From contig NZ_CP159835.1 in NCBI RefSeq assembly GCF_047731265.1, positions 62,001 to 126,000 on the forward strand: 64,000 nt of DNA, written 5' to 3'. The DNA comes from Patiriisocius sp047731265. GTDB lineage: Bacteria > Bacteroidota > Bacteroidia > Flavobacteriales > Flavobacteriaceae. The stretch's first letter is position 1, and each line of letters opens with the position of its first letter. A program made the translations under genes and the position numbers. Below the pieces are notes generated by a model that saw only the letters and a list, made by a program, of their open reading frames with translations, was not told where the DNA came from and ran no database searches. Below, piece after piece: positions 53,518-63,247 of this stretch.

Positions 53518-54846
53518 TTAACGCATCTTCCCCATCATTTGCATCATCTTCTTACCACCGCCGCCTTGCATCATTTTCATCATTTTGCTCATTTGATCAA
53601 ACTGCTTTAGCAGCTGGTTTATTTGTTGAACGCTGGTTCCACTACCTTTTGAAATTCTCTTTTTTCTACTAGCGTTTATGGTACTTGGCACACTTCGTTC
53701 GCCTGGAGTCATAGAATGTATAATAGCTTCAATATGAACAAAGGCATCATCATCAATATCAACATCTTTGAGTGCTTTTCCGGCCCCAGGAATCATTCCT
53801 ACAAGGTCTTTCATGCTCCCCATCTTTTTAACTTGATTGATCTGCTTTAAAAAATCATCAAAACCAAATTGATTCTTCGCAATTTTCTTCTGTAATTTTC
53901 TCGCTTCCTCTTCATCAAATTGGTCTTGCGCTCTTTCTACTAAAGAAACAACATCTCCCATCCCAAGAATACGATCTGCCATACGACTTGGATAGAAAAC
54001 ATCTATCGCATCCATCTTCTCTCCTGTACCTATAAACTTAATAGGTTTACTAACCACACTTTTAATCGAAATCGCAGCACCACCGCGTGTATCTCCGTCT
54101 AATTTTGTTAGGATTACCCCATCAAAATTTAATATATCATTAAATGCTTTTGCCGTATTTACAGCATCCTGCCCTGTCATTGCGTCTACTACAAACAATG
54201 TTTCATCAGGATTTAATGCTTTGTGAACGTTGGCAATTTCGGTCATCATTTTTTCATCAACCGCGAGACGACCTGCTGTATCTACAATAACAACATTATG
54301 CCCGTTTTGTTTTGCGTGAGCTACCGCTTTTGTTGCAATATCCACAGGATCCATATTGCCTTCGTCACTAAAAACCTCTACACCAATCTGGTCTCCCACA
54401 ACGTGTAGTTGATTAATAGCGGCAGGGCGATAAACATCACAAGCTACTAATAATGGTTTTTTTGTTTTCTTCGTTTTTAGATAATTTGCCAGCTTCCCAG
54501 AAAAAGTAGTTTTACCACTACCCTGCAAACCAGACATTAAAATAATGCTTGGCGAACCCTGTAAATTCAGACCAACAGCATCACCACCCATTAATTGAGT
54601 AAGCTCATCCTTAACCAATTTCACCATCAACTGCCCAGGCTGTAAACTGGTCAATACATTTTGACCCAAGGCTTTTTCTTTTACCGAGTTGGTAAAATCT
54701 TTAGCTATCTTAAAGTTAACATCGGCATCTAATAAAGCACGACGCACCTCTTTTAAGGTTTCTGCAACATTAACTTCTGTAATACTACCGTGACCTTTGA
54801 GGACGTGGAGCGCTTTATCTAACTTATCACTTAAATTATCGAACAT
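53518..54846 (-). CDS. ffh: Signal recognition particle protein Ffh
   Basis: Ffh binds signal peptides of nascent inner-membrane proteins and, with 4.5S RNA and FtsY, targets ribosomes to SecYEG. The N domain (1-90) is followed by the GTPase domain with P-loop GLQGSGKT (106-113), VDTAGRLAVDEKMM and TKLDGDTRGGA. The M domain occupies the C-terminal third and ends in a Met/Gly/Lys-rich tail, as expected for signal-peptide binding. Length (442 aa) is normal. Confidence 0.97.
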   Translation of the reverse strand: MFDNLSDKLDKALHVLKGHGSITEVNVAETLKEVRRALLDADVNFKIAKDFTNSVKEKALGQNVLTSLQPGQLMVKLVKDELTQLMGGDAVGLNLQGSPSIILMSGLQGSGKTTFSGKLANYLKTKKTKKPLLVACDVYRPAAINQLHVVGDQIGVEVFSDEGNMDPVDIATKAVAHAKQNGHNVVIVDTAGRLAVDEKMMTEIANVHKALNPDETLFVVDAMTGQDAVNTAKAFNDILNFDGVILTKLDGDTRGGAAISIKSVVSKPIKFIGTGEKMDAIDVFYPSRMADRILGMGDVVSLVERAQDQFDEEEARKLQKKIAKNQFGFDDFLKQINQVKKMGSMKDLVGMIPGAGKALKDVDIDDDAFVHIEAIIHSMTPGERSVPSTINASRKKRISKGSGTSVQQINQLLKQFDQMSKMMKMMQGGGGKKMMQMMGKMR

Positions 54847-54941
54847 AGTGTGTGTTAATTTTAATCTAAAACTGAAATGAAAACCATTTCATATTTAAGA
54901 TTGTAAATATACTAATTGAGTAGGTAGTTACAAGTAAAAAT

Positions 54942-54968
54942 TTCAAATTCCAAATTCCAAATTCCAAA
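54942..54968. repeat. AAATTCC heptamer repeat tract
   Basis: Three perfect tandem AAATTCC units (54945-54965) with partial units at both sides lie in the ffh/amidohydrolase gap. Related copies occur at about 43009-43019, 43108-43132 and 57797-57808, so this is a dispersed simple motif. Confidence 0.7.
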
Positions 54969-55106
54969 ACTACTTTTCGACAGTAGGGTTTCAAAAGCAC
55001 CTCCCTATGAAAAATTTCTAAATTGAAACAAATCTCAAACAAACTTCAGTAATTGCAGTTTCAACGTTTCCAATAATCAGTATCTTTAAGTTTTAAAACT
55101 AGATCA

Positions 55107-56423
55107 ATGGCCAAATCACTTCTTTCATTAGTATTACTTGTATCAATCTCATTTTTTTCTTCGGAAGCAACTGCCCAAATTAAAATACTTCACGTAGGAA
55201 ATCTACTAGCCGAACCGGGGACCCCCCCCTTACAAAAACAAACCGTAGTCATCGACAATAATAAAATCAAAGAGGTACGAGCAGGCTATTTGGAAGCTTC
55301 CCAGTTAGGCTTCAATAATGCAGACGTCACTGTTATCGATTTAAAAAGCCAATTTGTAATGCCAGGATTTATTGATATGCACACCCATATTACAGGGGAA
55401 CGTGATCCTAATGGTAATCCGCACGAGTGGACTACACTAGAAGAAGCAGATGCCGCTTTTGAAGCCATCCCACATTCAAAAACAACTTTAGAAGCTGGTT
55501 TTACCACTGTTAGAAACCTGGGCGGCGACCCTCATATTATGAACGCTTTGAAAAGAGCAATTTCAAAAGGACTTATCACAGGACCACGCATTATTGCATC
55601 TAACGGAGCTATCTCCGCTACGGGAGGTCACGGAGATTTTCACGGGTATAGAGACGAAATCATGGGAATGGATAAAAACCCGGGAATTTGTAATGGCGAG
55701 GACGACTGTAGCCGCGCCGTGAGAGCCCGCGTAAAATCTGGCGCCGATGTTATAAAAATCACCGCCACAGGTGGTGTTTTAAGCAATACCGCAGCAGGTG
55801 TAGGACAACAACTAACCGATGCCGAAATGAAAGCCATCGTAGCAACCGCCGCTAGTTTAGGAAGAAAAGTAGCGGCACACGCGCACGAAGCCGAAGGCGT
55901 AAACGCAGCCTTGCGCGCCGGAGTAAACTCTATTGAACACGGCTCCTATCTTACTGATGAATCTATAAAATTATTTCAGCAAACTGGCGCTTACTTAGTA
56001 CCTACCTTATTGGCAGGCGTTTCGGTTACTGAAGAGATGAACGTAAATCCGAATATCCCATCGGCCATTATGGATAAAATAAAACAAGTGGGACCGGTAG
56101 TAGAAGCTTCCTTTAAAAAAGCACTCAAAGGAAACGTCAATATTGCCTTCGGCACCGATAGCGGCGTAAGCAAACATGGCACCAATGCACGCGAATTTGT
56201 CTTAATGGTAAAGTACGGTATGGACGAAAACGAAGCCATTAAAACGGCAACCATCAACGCTGCAACTTTACTAGGAATGGAAAACCAATTAGGAACCATC
56301 ACTAAAGGAAAACTAGCCGACCTAGTTGCAGTAGAAGGTGATCCATTAAAAGACATCAACGAATTAATGGATATTGATTTTGTAATGAAAGATGGGATTG
56401 TTTTTAAGGGTGGGAAGCGATAG
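55107..56423 (+). CDS. Secreted amidohydrolase family protein
   Basis: A signal peptide (about 1-24, ending ATAQ) precedes a metal-dependent amidohydrolase of 438 residues. The metal-binding motif GFIDMHTH (His92, His94), the DVIKITATGG segment with the usual bridging lysine, AAHAHEAEG, SIEHGSYL and the FGTDSGV aspartate are all in place, so the barrel should be active. The closest known groups are imidazolonepropionase-like and Xaa-Pro dipeptidase-like (PepQ-type) amidohydrolases. The exact substrate cannot be told, though a periplasmic dipeptidase is plausible. It has no close neighbours in an operon. Confidence 0.88.
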   Translation: MAKSLLSLVLLVSISFFSSEATAQIKILHVGNLLAEPGTPPLQKQTVVIDNNKIKEVRAGYLEASQLGFNNADVTVIDLKSQFVMPGFIDMHTHITGERDPNGNPHEWTTLEEADAAFEAIPHSKTTLEAGFTTVRNLGGDPHIMNALKRAISKGLITGPRIIASNGAISATGGHGDFHGYRDEIMGMDKNPGICNGEDDCSRAVRARVKSGADVIKITATGGVLSNTAAGVGQQLTDAEMKAIVATAASLGRKVAAHAHEAEGVNAALRAGVNSIEHGSYLTDESIKLFQQTGAYLVPTLLAGVSVTEEMNVNPNIPSAIMDKIKQVGPVVEASFKKALKGNVNIAFGTDSGVSKHGTNAREFVLMVKYGMDENEAIKTATINAATLLGMENQLGTITKGKLADLVAVEGDPLKDINELMDIDFVMKDGIVFKGGKR

Positions 56424-56544
56424 GTTTTCTTTTTGAAATAAACACAATCTTAAACTAAAGAGATTTTTTAGCTAAAATGAAGTCTCGGTTTAACCGAGTT
56501 TACTTTCAACCAAAAGTAATGAGAAAACCAAGCTGTTTTTAAAT

Positions 56545-57017
56545 ATGGATTTTTATAAAACATTAATACTGTTTTTTTCTACCTCTATTTAGCTGCGAGT
56601 CTGCGAGTATATTAGACACGCTTGACAGAAAGGACTCTCCTAAATCGAGTAACTATTATTCTTTTAAAGATAATTTATCAGAAAGTAGGTTGATAAACTT
56701 CAACAAAGAAAAGTTTCGTGAATACGGAGATGGGTATTATGGAATACGACAAGCAGTCAAGACCTATGATACCTATCTTGAGAGGGGGTCTTGGTCTGTT
56801 AACAAGAATGATAAAACAGAGCTTATTTTAGTTGGTGATTTAGGGTGGCTCGTTGACACATTAAGGATATCAAACAAAAACAAATGATATCTATTGTCCA
56901 ATTAAATATTTGCAAAATGTTGGAGAAAGAAAGACCTATTTATTAGGAGCAAAAAACATAACAATTGACAGTATTTTTTACAATGAAGATATTATTATCG
57001 ATCACCATAAGCCTTGA
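56545..57017 (+). pseudogene. Broken small lipoprotein gene (two frameshifts)
   Basis: If one T is removed from the seven-T run at about 56572-56578, an ATG at 56545 reads MDFYKTLILFFLPLFSCES, a good lipoprotein signal with lipobox LFSC. It continues into the open frame SASILDTLDRKDSP, INFNKEKFREYGDGYYGIRQ and so on to a TGA at 56885. Skipping one A just before that stop (AAACAAAAACAAAT) lets it continue as DIYCPIKYLQNVGERKTYLL and NITIDSIFYNEDIIIDHHKP to 57017. Total would be about 157 residues. No known family was recognised. Both lesions sit in homopolymer-rich sequence, so sequencing error is possible. Confidence 0.6.
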
Positions 57018-57110
57018 TAAATTTTGATTTCAATTCATTATTATATGTAGAAGGTACGTGAATAAAATAAAGAAATATTAAAATCTAATCCCCTACAAAG
57101 CCTCAACATC

Positions 57111-57144
57111 AAAAAAGCCGCTTCACAGTCAGGAAGCGGCTTCT
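57111..57144 (+). terminator. Terminator upstream of the sigma factor gene
   Basis: GCCGCTTC (57117-57124) and GAAGCGGC (57133-57140) form an 8-base-pair stem with A-run before and TTCTTT after. It closes the transcript of the broken lipoprotein gene or insulates the sigma factor operon. Confidence 0.75.
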
Positions 57145-57262
57145 TTCTCATAACAATAATTGTGAGAGAAAACATTTACCTCTCACTTATATAACAACTC
57201 ACTTTCCAAAATCCCCCCCTGCGTCTTTATTTATTTTTTACATAGCTTTACCAACCTCAATT

Positions 57263-57772
57263 ATGGAAAAAGAAAAAACTGTTTGCGAAGAAGCGGTGTA
57301 CGATGCAATCTATAAAACGCAGGTGCAATCATTGCGCAATTTCATGTATTTTAAATGTAGAGATCGCGATACATCTTATGACCTCGTTCAAGAAGCCTTT
57401 ATTAAATTATGGGAGAACTGTGGAAAAGTAGCTCCCGAAAAAGCAAAGTCATTCTTATTTACCGTTGCCAACAATATGTTTTTAAACACCGCGGCGCACC
57501 AAAAAGTACGCTACAAGTTTGCAGAAGGTTTTGTTCACGAAAACGAACAGCACTCACCAGAGTTTTTATTAGAAGAAAAACAATTCGGTGAAAAACTCCA
57601 AAATGCTTTAGACAGTCTAACCGAAATGCAACGCACCGCTTTTTTAATGAGCCGCGTGGAAGGGTTAAAATACCGCGAAATTGCACAAACTTTGGACATT
57701 TCAGAAAAAGCAGCAGGCAAACGCGTTCTGGATGCCTTGGAGAATTTAAGAAAAACGATTTATCGGTTGTGA
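57263..57772 (+). CDS. ECF-type RNA polymerase sigma factor
   Basis: The 169-residue protein has sigma region 2 (FMYFKCRDRDTSYDLVQEAFIKLWEN, key residues YDLVQEAFIKLW) and region 4 (MQRTAFLMSRVEGLKYREIAQTL and following helix-turn-helix with SEKAAGKRVLDALENLRK), without the regions of primary sigma factors. It directs RNA polymerase to the promoters of its own regulon. The genes downstream, a FecR-type anti-sigma factor and a TonB-dependent receptor with an STN domain, form the usual cell-surface signalling cassette of Bacteroidota. Confidence 0.94.
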   Translation: MEKEKTVCEEAVYDAIYKTQVQSLRNFMYFKCRDRDTSYDLVQEAFIKLWENCGKVAPEKAKSFLFTVANNMFLNTAAHQKVRYKFAEGFVHENEQHSPEFLLEEKQFGEKLQNALDSLTEMQRTAFLMSRVEGLKYREIAQTLDISEKAAGKRVLDALENLRKTIYRL

Positions 57773-57884
57773 GTTGTGAGTGGAATTTAAGATTGAGATT
57801 TGGAATTTTATTTTTTCTTGTTATTTCCCAAAGGGCAAGGTGGTAATTTAAAGTCTTAGTTGTTATACTGTTAGAACACGAGTA

Positions 57885-58793
57885 ATGGAAAATAAAGAAT
57901 TGGTGCATAAGTGGTTAAATGGAGAAGCTTCTCCTGCCGAGTTGGAGGCCTTGAAAAAGGACCCAGTGTTTGCTGCGTATGCTAATATAGATGCGCGCAC
58001 TAAGCAAATGGAGACGCCAGAACACGATATCTATAAAGGACTTGAAGATTTAAAAACAAAAAGAATTTCCCCTAAGAAAAAAGTAAAAATATTCAGGCTT
58101 TCTACGATTATAAAAATAGCTGCTATTTTCGCTTTGCTCGCAATGAGCTATGTTTTTGTAGCCAATATTCCAACAACGGTTGGAACTCCGATGGCTGAAA
58201 CCACTACGATTTCATTGCCTGATGCCTCGAGAATCACTTTAAACGAAAACTCTAACGCTAGCTATAATAAATACGGTTGGCCTTTTAACCGAACCATACA
58301 ACTAGAAGGAGAAGCCTTTTTTGAAGTAGCAAAAGGAAAAACATTTAGGGTAGCAACTGCATTGGGCGATGTGACTGTTTTGGGAACAAAATTTAATGTT
58401 TCTATTCGCGATAATGTATTAAAAGTTTCGTGTTATAAAGGCTTGGTTGCCGTAACTAGGAATGGAACTACTTTTAACATTTCGCCTGGAGATAGTTTTA
58501 CGTTTAGCGATCTAGCTTCCACCGTAAATAACAAAATGTATATTTCTCACCCTACTTGGATTTTTAATGAAAGTAGTTTTATAAACACGCGACTTGGTAA
58601 TGTGTTGATGGCTATTGAAAACCAATACGGTGTTACCATCAATACTCAAAATATTGATGTAGATTTACAGTACACAGGTACTTTTACGCACAACAATCTA
58701 GAGAATGCCTTGCGCACTGTGACTGTGCCACTTAACCTTTCATACCGTAAGAATTCTAAAAATGACGTACTCATTTATGATAGTAGAAAATAA
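57885..58793 (+). CDS. FecR-type anti-sigma factor
   Basis: The 302-residue protein has a cytoplasmic N-terminus (about 1-73) that would bind the sigma factor and one transmembrane helix (about 74-93). A periplasmic FecR domain follows (about 108-205, with LPDASRITLNENSNASYNK and LEGEAFFEVAKGKTFRV and GTKFNVSI), and then a C-terminal DUF4974/STN-like domain (about 232-298). It relays receptor occupancy to the sigma factor encoded 112 bases upstream. Its 3' end overlaps the receptor gene by 17-32 bases, showing tight coupling. Confidence 0.94.
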   Translation: MENKELVHKWLNGEASPAELEALKKDPVFAAYANIDARTKQMETPEHDIYKGLEDLKTKRISPKKKVKIFRLSTIIKIAAIFALLAMSYVFVANIPTTVGTPMAETTTISLPDASRITLNENSNASYNKYGWPFNRTIQLEGEAFFEVAKGKTFRVATALGDVTVLGTKFNVSIRDNVLKVSCYKGLVAVTRNGTTFNISPGDSFTFSDLASTVNNKMYISHPTWIFNESSFINTRLGNVLMAIENQYGVTINTQNIDVDLQYTGTFTHNNLENALRTVTVPLNLSYRKNSKNDVLIYDSRK

Positions 58794-61335
58794 GAAAACA
58801 ACATTTGTAGTGTTTTTTATTTTCCTATTCTTAATGTGTTTTTCTGCGGAAGTTAAAGCTCAAAATAAGCTTCCATTTACTGAAGGTATCAAAAAAATCG
58901 AAACCAAATTTGATGTGAAATTTTCTTTTGACAGCCGAAAAGCAAACGAATTTCAAATTTCGTTACCCAGTCTAAACCAAAAATTAACGAAGGTACTTTC
59001 AGAAATTTCTTCGGAAACCGAAATCGTTTTCGCCCAAATCGACGAAAGGTATATTACAATACAGTTTCCAATTATATATATTTCAGTTTGTGGGACTATT
59101 ATCGAAAGTGCCAAAGGACTACCCATCGAGAATGCTGACGTACTTTACGGCACACAAAAAATAATCACCACTGAAAATGGTGTTTTTGAAATCAAAAAAA
59201 TTCCCTACGACGCAACAATTTCTATAGTAGTCAATGATTATACCGCTACTTCCATTTCAGCAAATTCTTTACAAAATCAAGGAATAAACTGTCCTTTTGT
59301 TTTTATAAACCCTAATCTTAATTTCCTGCCTACGGTTACCTTAGAAAATTATGTTGTAAAAGGAATTTCAAAAAACACCAATGGTAGCGTAACCATAAAG
59401 AATAGTAATTTCGAAATACTCCCAAGTCTTATTGAGCCTGATATCTTACAGATTGCTCAAGTCCTTCCAGGCGTTGCAAGTTATGACGAAACAGCTTCCA
59501 ATATTAATATTAGAGGAGGGAAAAGTGACGAAACACTTATCCTTTGGAATGATATGAGGATGTATCAAACTGGGCATTTTTTCGGTCTTATTTCTGCCTT
59601 TAACCCCAATTTAATTAAGAAGATGACCGTTTTCAAAAATGGAACACATCCCGCTTTTGGCGAAGGTGTTTCTGGAGTTTTAAGTATGGAGTCCTACACC
59701 ACAGTTACCCAAGAATTTGAAGGAGGTGTAGGTGTAAATTTGAGCAGCACCAATTTATTTGCAAAAATTCCACTTTCTGAAACATTTGCTTTTCAAGTTT
59801 CTGGGAGAACTTCAATTAATAATGGAGTAGGAAACCCTGTTTACAAAGAGTTTTTTGAACGAACCTTTCAAAATACGGAGGTTATAAATTTGCAATCCAA
59901 CACCTCTTTTGGTCTGCGATCAACGGACGAAGATTTTTCATTCTACGACATAAGTTTGGCGGCTATTTGGGATATCACTAAAAAGGACAAACTAGTCTAT
60001 AATTTTATGACGATTAGCAATCAACTTCAATTTACTGAGCGGATTATAGCCATAGACAGTTCAGAAGCTTCTAATAACAAGTTGCGACAGCGCACCCTTT
60101 TAGGCGGTATTACACACACTAGAAACTGGTCACCAAACCTTAAAACCACAGCAAGCTATAATTCCAGCACCTATGTTTTTAATGGAAATAATACCGTCGA
60201 TCAATTAATAACCTTGCAATCGCAGCGCAACGAGGTTAAAGAAAGAGCAGCTAGAGCTGAAATAAGCTATCGTTTTTCAGAAAAACTAACCATAGATGGC
60301 GGCTACCAATATATAAATACAAACGTAGCCAATAATGATATTATAGGCGTTACAGGCACTGCAACTAATAACAGCACGTCTGCTAATTCCTTTTATAGCA
60401 ACGCATCATTAACCTTTAATCAAAAAAAAACAACACTAGGCGGTGGAATTAGATACCTTAACTATGGTAATTTTGACAATAGGATTGAACCCAGAATTAC
60501 CGCCCATCACAAACTAAATAAAGTGTTTACATTATTTACGGCAGCCGAATTAAAAAGTCAAACGGTGTTTCAATTTACGGCACGCGAAAACCAGTTACTA
60601 AAATTACAAACAGCTCGTTGGCAAGTAGCAGATGGTCTTGAAAACCCACTACTAACGAGCAAACACATTTCTTTGGGAACCGCCTTTTCTAAAAACAACT
60701 GGACCCTGACTGTCGAAGGTTTTTATAAAAATGTGGAAGGAATTAATAGCGCGAATCTTGGGTTTAGAAATCAATTTCAAAATGCTAAAGCTATTGGAGA
60801 ATACGATGTAAAGGGAGTAGAATTTTCTTTGGGAAAAAAGCTTAAAAATTTCAGTACTTGGCTGAGCTATACCTATACCGATAATCAATACAACTTCCCT
60901 ACCCTATATCCTGAAACATTTAGAAGTAATCTTGATGTTACACAGGCCCTTGGCGCAGCGGTTACCTATGGTATAAAAAATCTTACTTTTTCCTTAGGAG
61001 TCAATTATAACTCAGGGTTGCCATTTACACCCGTTAACAATCAAAATGTAGTCATAGATAATAATGGAACTCCTAGCATTTCATTTTTAGCTCCTAATAG
61101 CGATACACTAAATGCATATTTTCGAAGTGATTTTTCAACAAAATATGAGTTCAAATTGGATGAGACCTTCCGTGGAAATTTAAACCTCGCGCTATTAAAT
61201 ATCTTTAATACTGAAAATCAATTGTCCCGTTTTTATCAAATCTCAAGCGATGAAAATGGAGTCAATAGCATTAATGAGGTTTCTACAAAATCCTTGGGGT
61301 TCACTCCCAATATTTCGTTTCAATTGTTGTTTTAA
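58762..61335 (+). CDS. TonB-dependent receptor with STN signalling domain
   Basis: The 857-residue outer-membrane receptor has a signal peptide (about 1-34, ending EVKAQ) and an STN domain (about 36-100, with LPFTEGIKKIETKFDVKFSF), which contacts FecR. A carboxypeptidase-like regulatory domain (about 106-190) is next, then a plug (about 205-310, with QVLPGVASYDETASNINIRGGKSDETLILW, key residues INIRGG) and a beta-barrel ending in FQLLF. No SusD gene accompanies it, so glycan import by a SusCD pair is unlikely; iron chelates or another small ligand is more likely, which is inference. Met at residue 6 (58777, MIVENKK) may be the true start. Confidence 0.92.
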   Translation: MTYSFMIVENKKTTFVVFFIFLFLMCFSAEVKAQNKLPFTEGIKKIETKFDVKFSFDSRKANEFQISLPSLNQKLTKVLSEISSETEIVFAQIDERYITIQFPIIYISVCGTIIESAKGLPIENADVLYGTQKIITTENGVFEIKKIPYDATISIVVNDYTATSISANSLQNQGINCPFVFINPNLNFLPTVTLENYVVKGISKNTNGSVTIKNSNFEILPSLIEPDILQIAQVLPGVASYDETASNINIRGGKSDETLILWNDMRMYQTGHFFGLISAFNPNLIKKMTVFKNGTHPAFGEGVSGVLSMESYTTVTQEFEGGVGVNLSSTNLFAKIPLSETFAFQVSGRTSINNGVGNPVYKEFFERTFQNTEVINLQSNTSFGLRSTDEDFSFYDISLAAIWDITKKDKLVYNFMTISNQLQFTERIIAIDSSEASNNKLRQRTLLGGITHTRNWSPNLKTTASYNSSTYVFNGNNTVDQLITLQSQRNEVKERAARAEISYRFSEKLTIDGGYQYINTNVANNDIIGVTGTATNNSTSANSFYSNASLTFNQKKTTLGGGIRYLNYGNFDNRIEPRITAHHKLNKVFTLFTAAELKSQTVFQFTARENQLLKLQTARWQVADGLENPLLTSKHISLGTAFSKNNWTLTVEGFYKNVEGINSANLGFRNQFQNAKAIGEYDVKGVEFSLGKKLKNFSTWLSYTYTDNQYNFPTLYPETFRSNLDVTQALGAAVTYGIKNLTFSLGVNYNSGLPFTPVNNQNVVIDNNGTPSISFLAPNSDTLNAYFRSDFSTKYEFKLDETFRGNLNLALLNIFNTENQLSRFYQISSDENGVNSINEVSTKSLGFTPNISFQLLF

Positions 61336-61362
61336 GAGTATTGTGATACTTAAAAACACGTT

Positions 61363-61443
61363 AAACATCCCTCTAAATATAGCTTCAAAAGGGAGACTTT
61401 GAGTTCCTTCCCTTTGAAGGAGAAAGGTTGGGCTGGGATGTTT
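61363..61443. repeat. Nested inverted repeat between TonB receptor gene and argS
   Basis: Outer arms AAACATCCC (61363-61371) and GGGATGTTT (61435-61443) enclose inner arms CTTCAAAAGGGA (61383-61394) and TCCCTTTGAAG (61409-61419). The element ends exactly at the argS stop codon. The CCCTTTGAAGGAGAAAGG core resembles the dispersed CCCTTTGGAGGG-type repeats I know from Bacteroidota intergenic regions. It could act as terminator for both convergent genes. Confidence 0.6.
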
Positions 61444-63228
61444 TTACATCCTATTAGGAACTACAATCCCCAATAAAGAAAATGCAGTTTTAATAACATC
61501 ACCTGCAGCGCCGCAAAGCTGAACGCGCCAGTTTTTTTCTTGTTCGGTTTCCGCTGCAAAGATTGGGACGTTTTGATAGAAAGAATTGAACTCTTTAACC
61601 AAGTCATACGTATAATTTGCAACCAATGCCGGGCTGTGATTTGCTGCAGCCTGCTGAATAATTTCAGGGAATTGCTGCAATCTTTTTACCACCTCTTTTT
61701 CCTTTGGCTCCAATGAAATAGCAGTCCACTTAGCAGGAATATTTCCTGAAGTATTTTCGCTATGCGTTCTTAAAATAGATTGAATTCGCGCATAGGTATA
61801 TTGTATAAAAGGGCCTGTATTTCCTTGAAAATCGACACTTTCCTCAGGGTTGAATAAAATACGTTTTTTTGGATCTACTTTAAGGATGTAATATTTGAGA
61901 GCTCCCAACCCAATGGTGTGGTACAATTCATTTTTCTCGGTTTCAGAGAAGTCATCTATCTTTCCTAGTTCTTCTGAAATTTCTTTAGCCGTAGTTGTCA
62001 TACTTGCGATCAAATCATCTGCATCTACTACGGTCCCTTCACGACTTTTCATCTTTCCGCTAGGGAGGTCAACCATTCCGTAGCTTAGGTGGAATAAGTT
62101 TTCGGCCCATTTGAAACCTAGCTTTTTAAGAATCAAAAACAGTACTTGAAAGTGATAATCCTGTTCGTTTCCAACGGTATAAATCATACCATTTACATCT
62201 GGATGATCCTTTACACGCTGGATCGCTGTACCAATATCCTGCGTCATATAAACCGCTGTACCATCGCTACGCAATACGATTTTTTCATCCAAGCCTTCCG
62301 CTGTCAAATCACACCAAACGGAGCCATCTTCTTTCTTTATAAATACACTTGATTTTAATCCTTCAGCTATAAATTCTTTCCCTAACAAATAGGTTTCACT
62401 TTCATAGTAATAACTATCAAAATCAACACCAATTTCCTTATAGGTGGCATCAAAACCTTTGTATACCCAGCTATTCATTTTTTTCCAAAGCGCAACGACT
62501 TCGTTGTCTCCAGCCTCCCACTTACGAAGCATTTCTTGAGCTTCAATTAAAATAGGTGCTTCGGCTTTAGCCTGTTTTTCGGCTCTACCCTCTTCAAGTA
62601 AAGCAACAATTTCTTTTTTATATTCTTTGTCAAAACGCACGTAATAACTCCCTACTAACTTGTCCCCTTTTAATCCTGTAGACTCTGGAGTTTCTTTGTT
62701 TCCGTAGCGTTCCCAAGCCAGCATACTCTTACAGATATGGATTCCGCGGTCGTTAATTATTTGTGTTTTGTATACTTTTTTACCTGCCGCTTTTAAAATC
62801 GCAGCAACGCTATGGCCCAGCAACACATTACGCACGTGCCCAAGATGTAAAGGCTTGTTCGTATTGGGTGATGCATACTCTACCATGATTGCCTGATCCC
62901 CTTTTGGTTTTTTTCCGTAGTTGCTCCAAGCGGTCACATTACTGAAGAAATCTAGAAAATATTTATCACTCAAGACAACATTCAAAAATCCTTTTACTAC
63001 ATTAAAACGTATGACCTCATCAATATGCTTTACTAAATACGCACCTATCGCCTCTCCTATCTGAACAGGATTTCCTTTTACAACGCGTAACATTGGGAAG
63101 ACTACGATCGTGATATCACCTTCAAATTCTTTGCGGGTAGCTTGAAATTCTACATTTTCTAAAGTGGCATTATACAATTTTTGTATTGCCGATTTGACCT
63201 GTAATGTAAGGATTTGTTGCATACTCAT
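61444..63228 (-). CDS. argS: Arginyl-tRNA synthetase ArgS
   Basis: This class I enzyme charges tRNA-Arg with arginine. The N-terminal additional domain (1-95) is followed by SPNTNKPLHLGHVRN with the HIGH-like HLGH (128-131). GMVDLPSGKMKSREGTVV replaces the KMSKS loop as usual in ArgRS, and a DALR-type anticodon domain ends with the family's C-terminal LLGIVVPNRM. Length (594 aa) is normal. Met3 is an alternative start (MQQILTLQ). A -7 box lies 20 bases upstream. Confidence 0.97.
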   Translation of the reverse strand: MSMQQILTLQVKSAIQKLYNATLENVEFQATRKEFEGDITIVVFPMLRVVKGNPVQIGEAIGAYLVKHIDEVIRFNVVKGFLNVVLSDKYFLDFFSNVTAWSNYGKKPKGDQAIMVEYASPNTNKPLHLGHVRNVLLGHSVAAILKAAGKKVYKTQIINDRGIHICKSMLAWERYGNKETPESTGLKGDKLVGSYYVRFDKEYKKEIVALLEEGRAEKQAKAEAPILIEAQEMLRKWEAGDNEVVALWKKMNSWVYKGFDATYKEIGVDFDSYYYESETYLLGKEFIAEGLKSSVFIKKEDGSVWCDLTAEGLDEKIVLRSDGTAVYMTQDIGTAIQRVKDHPDVNGMIYTVGNEQDYHFQVLFLILKKLGFKWAENLFHLSYGMVDLPSGKMKSREGTVVDADDLIASMTTTAKEISEELGKIDDFSETEKNELYHTIGLGALKYYILKVDPKKRILFNPEESVDFQGNTGPFIQYTYARIQSILRTHSENTSGNIPAKWTAISLEPKEKEVVKRLQQFPEIIQQAAANHSPALVANYTYDLVKEFNSFYQNVPIFAAETEQEKNWRVQLCGAAGDVIKTAFSLLGIVVPNRM

Positions 63229-63247
63229 CTAGCGAAATTTTGAGGTG

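Noticed and set aside
56690..56887. Independent 65-residue gene starting at TTG
   Set aside because: The frame runs open upstream to a lipobox and downstream after a one-base shift, so it is better read as part of the broken lipoprotein gene.
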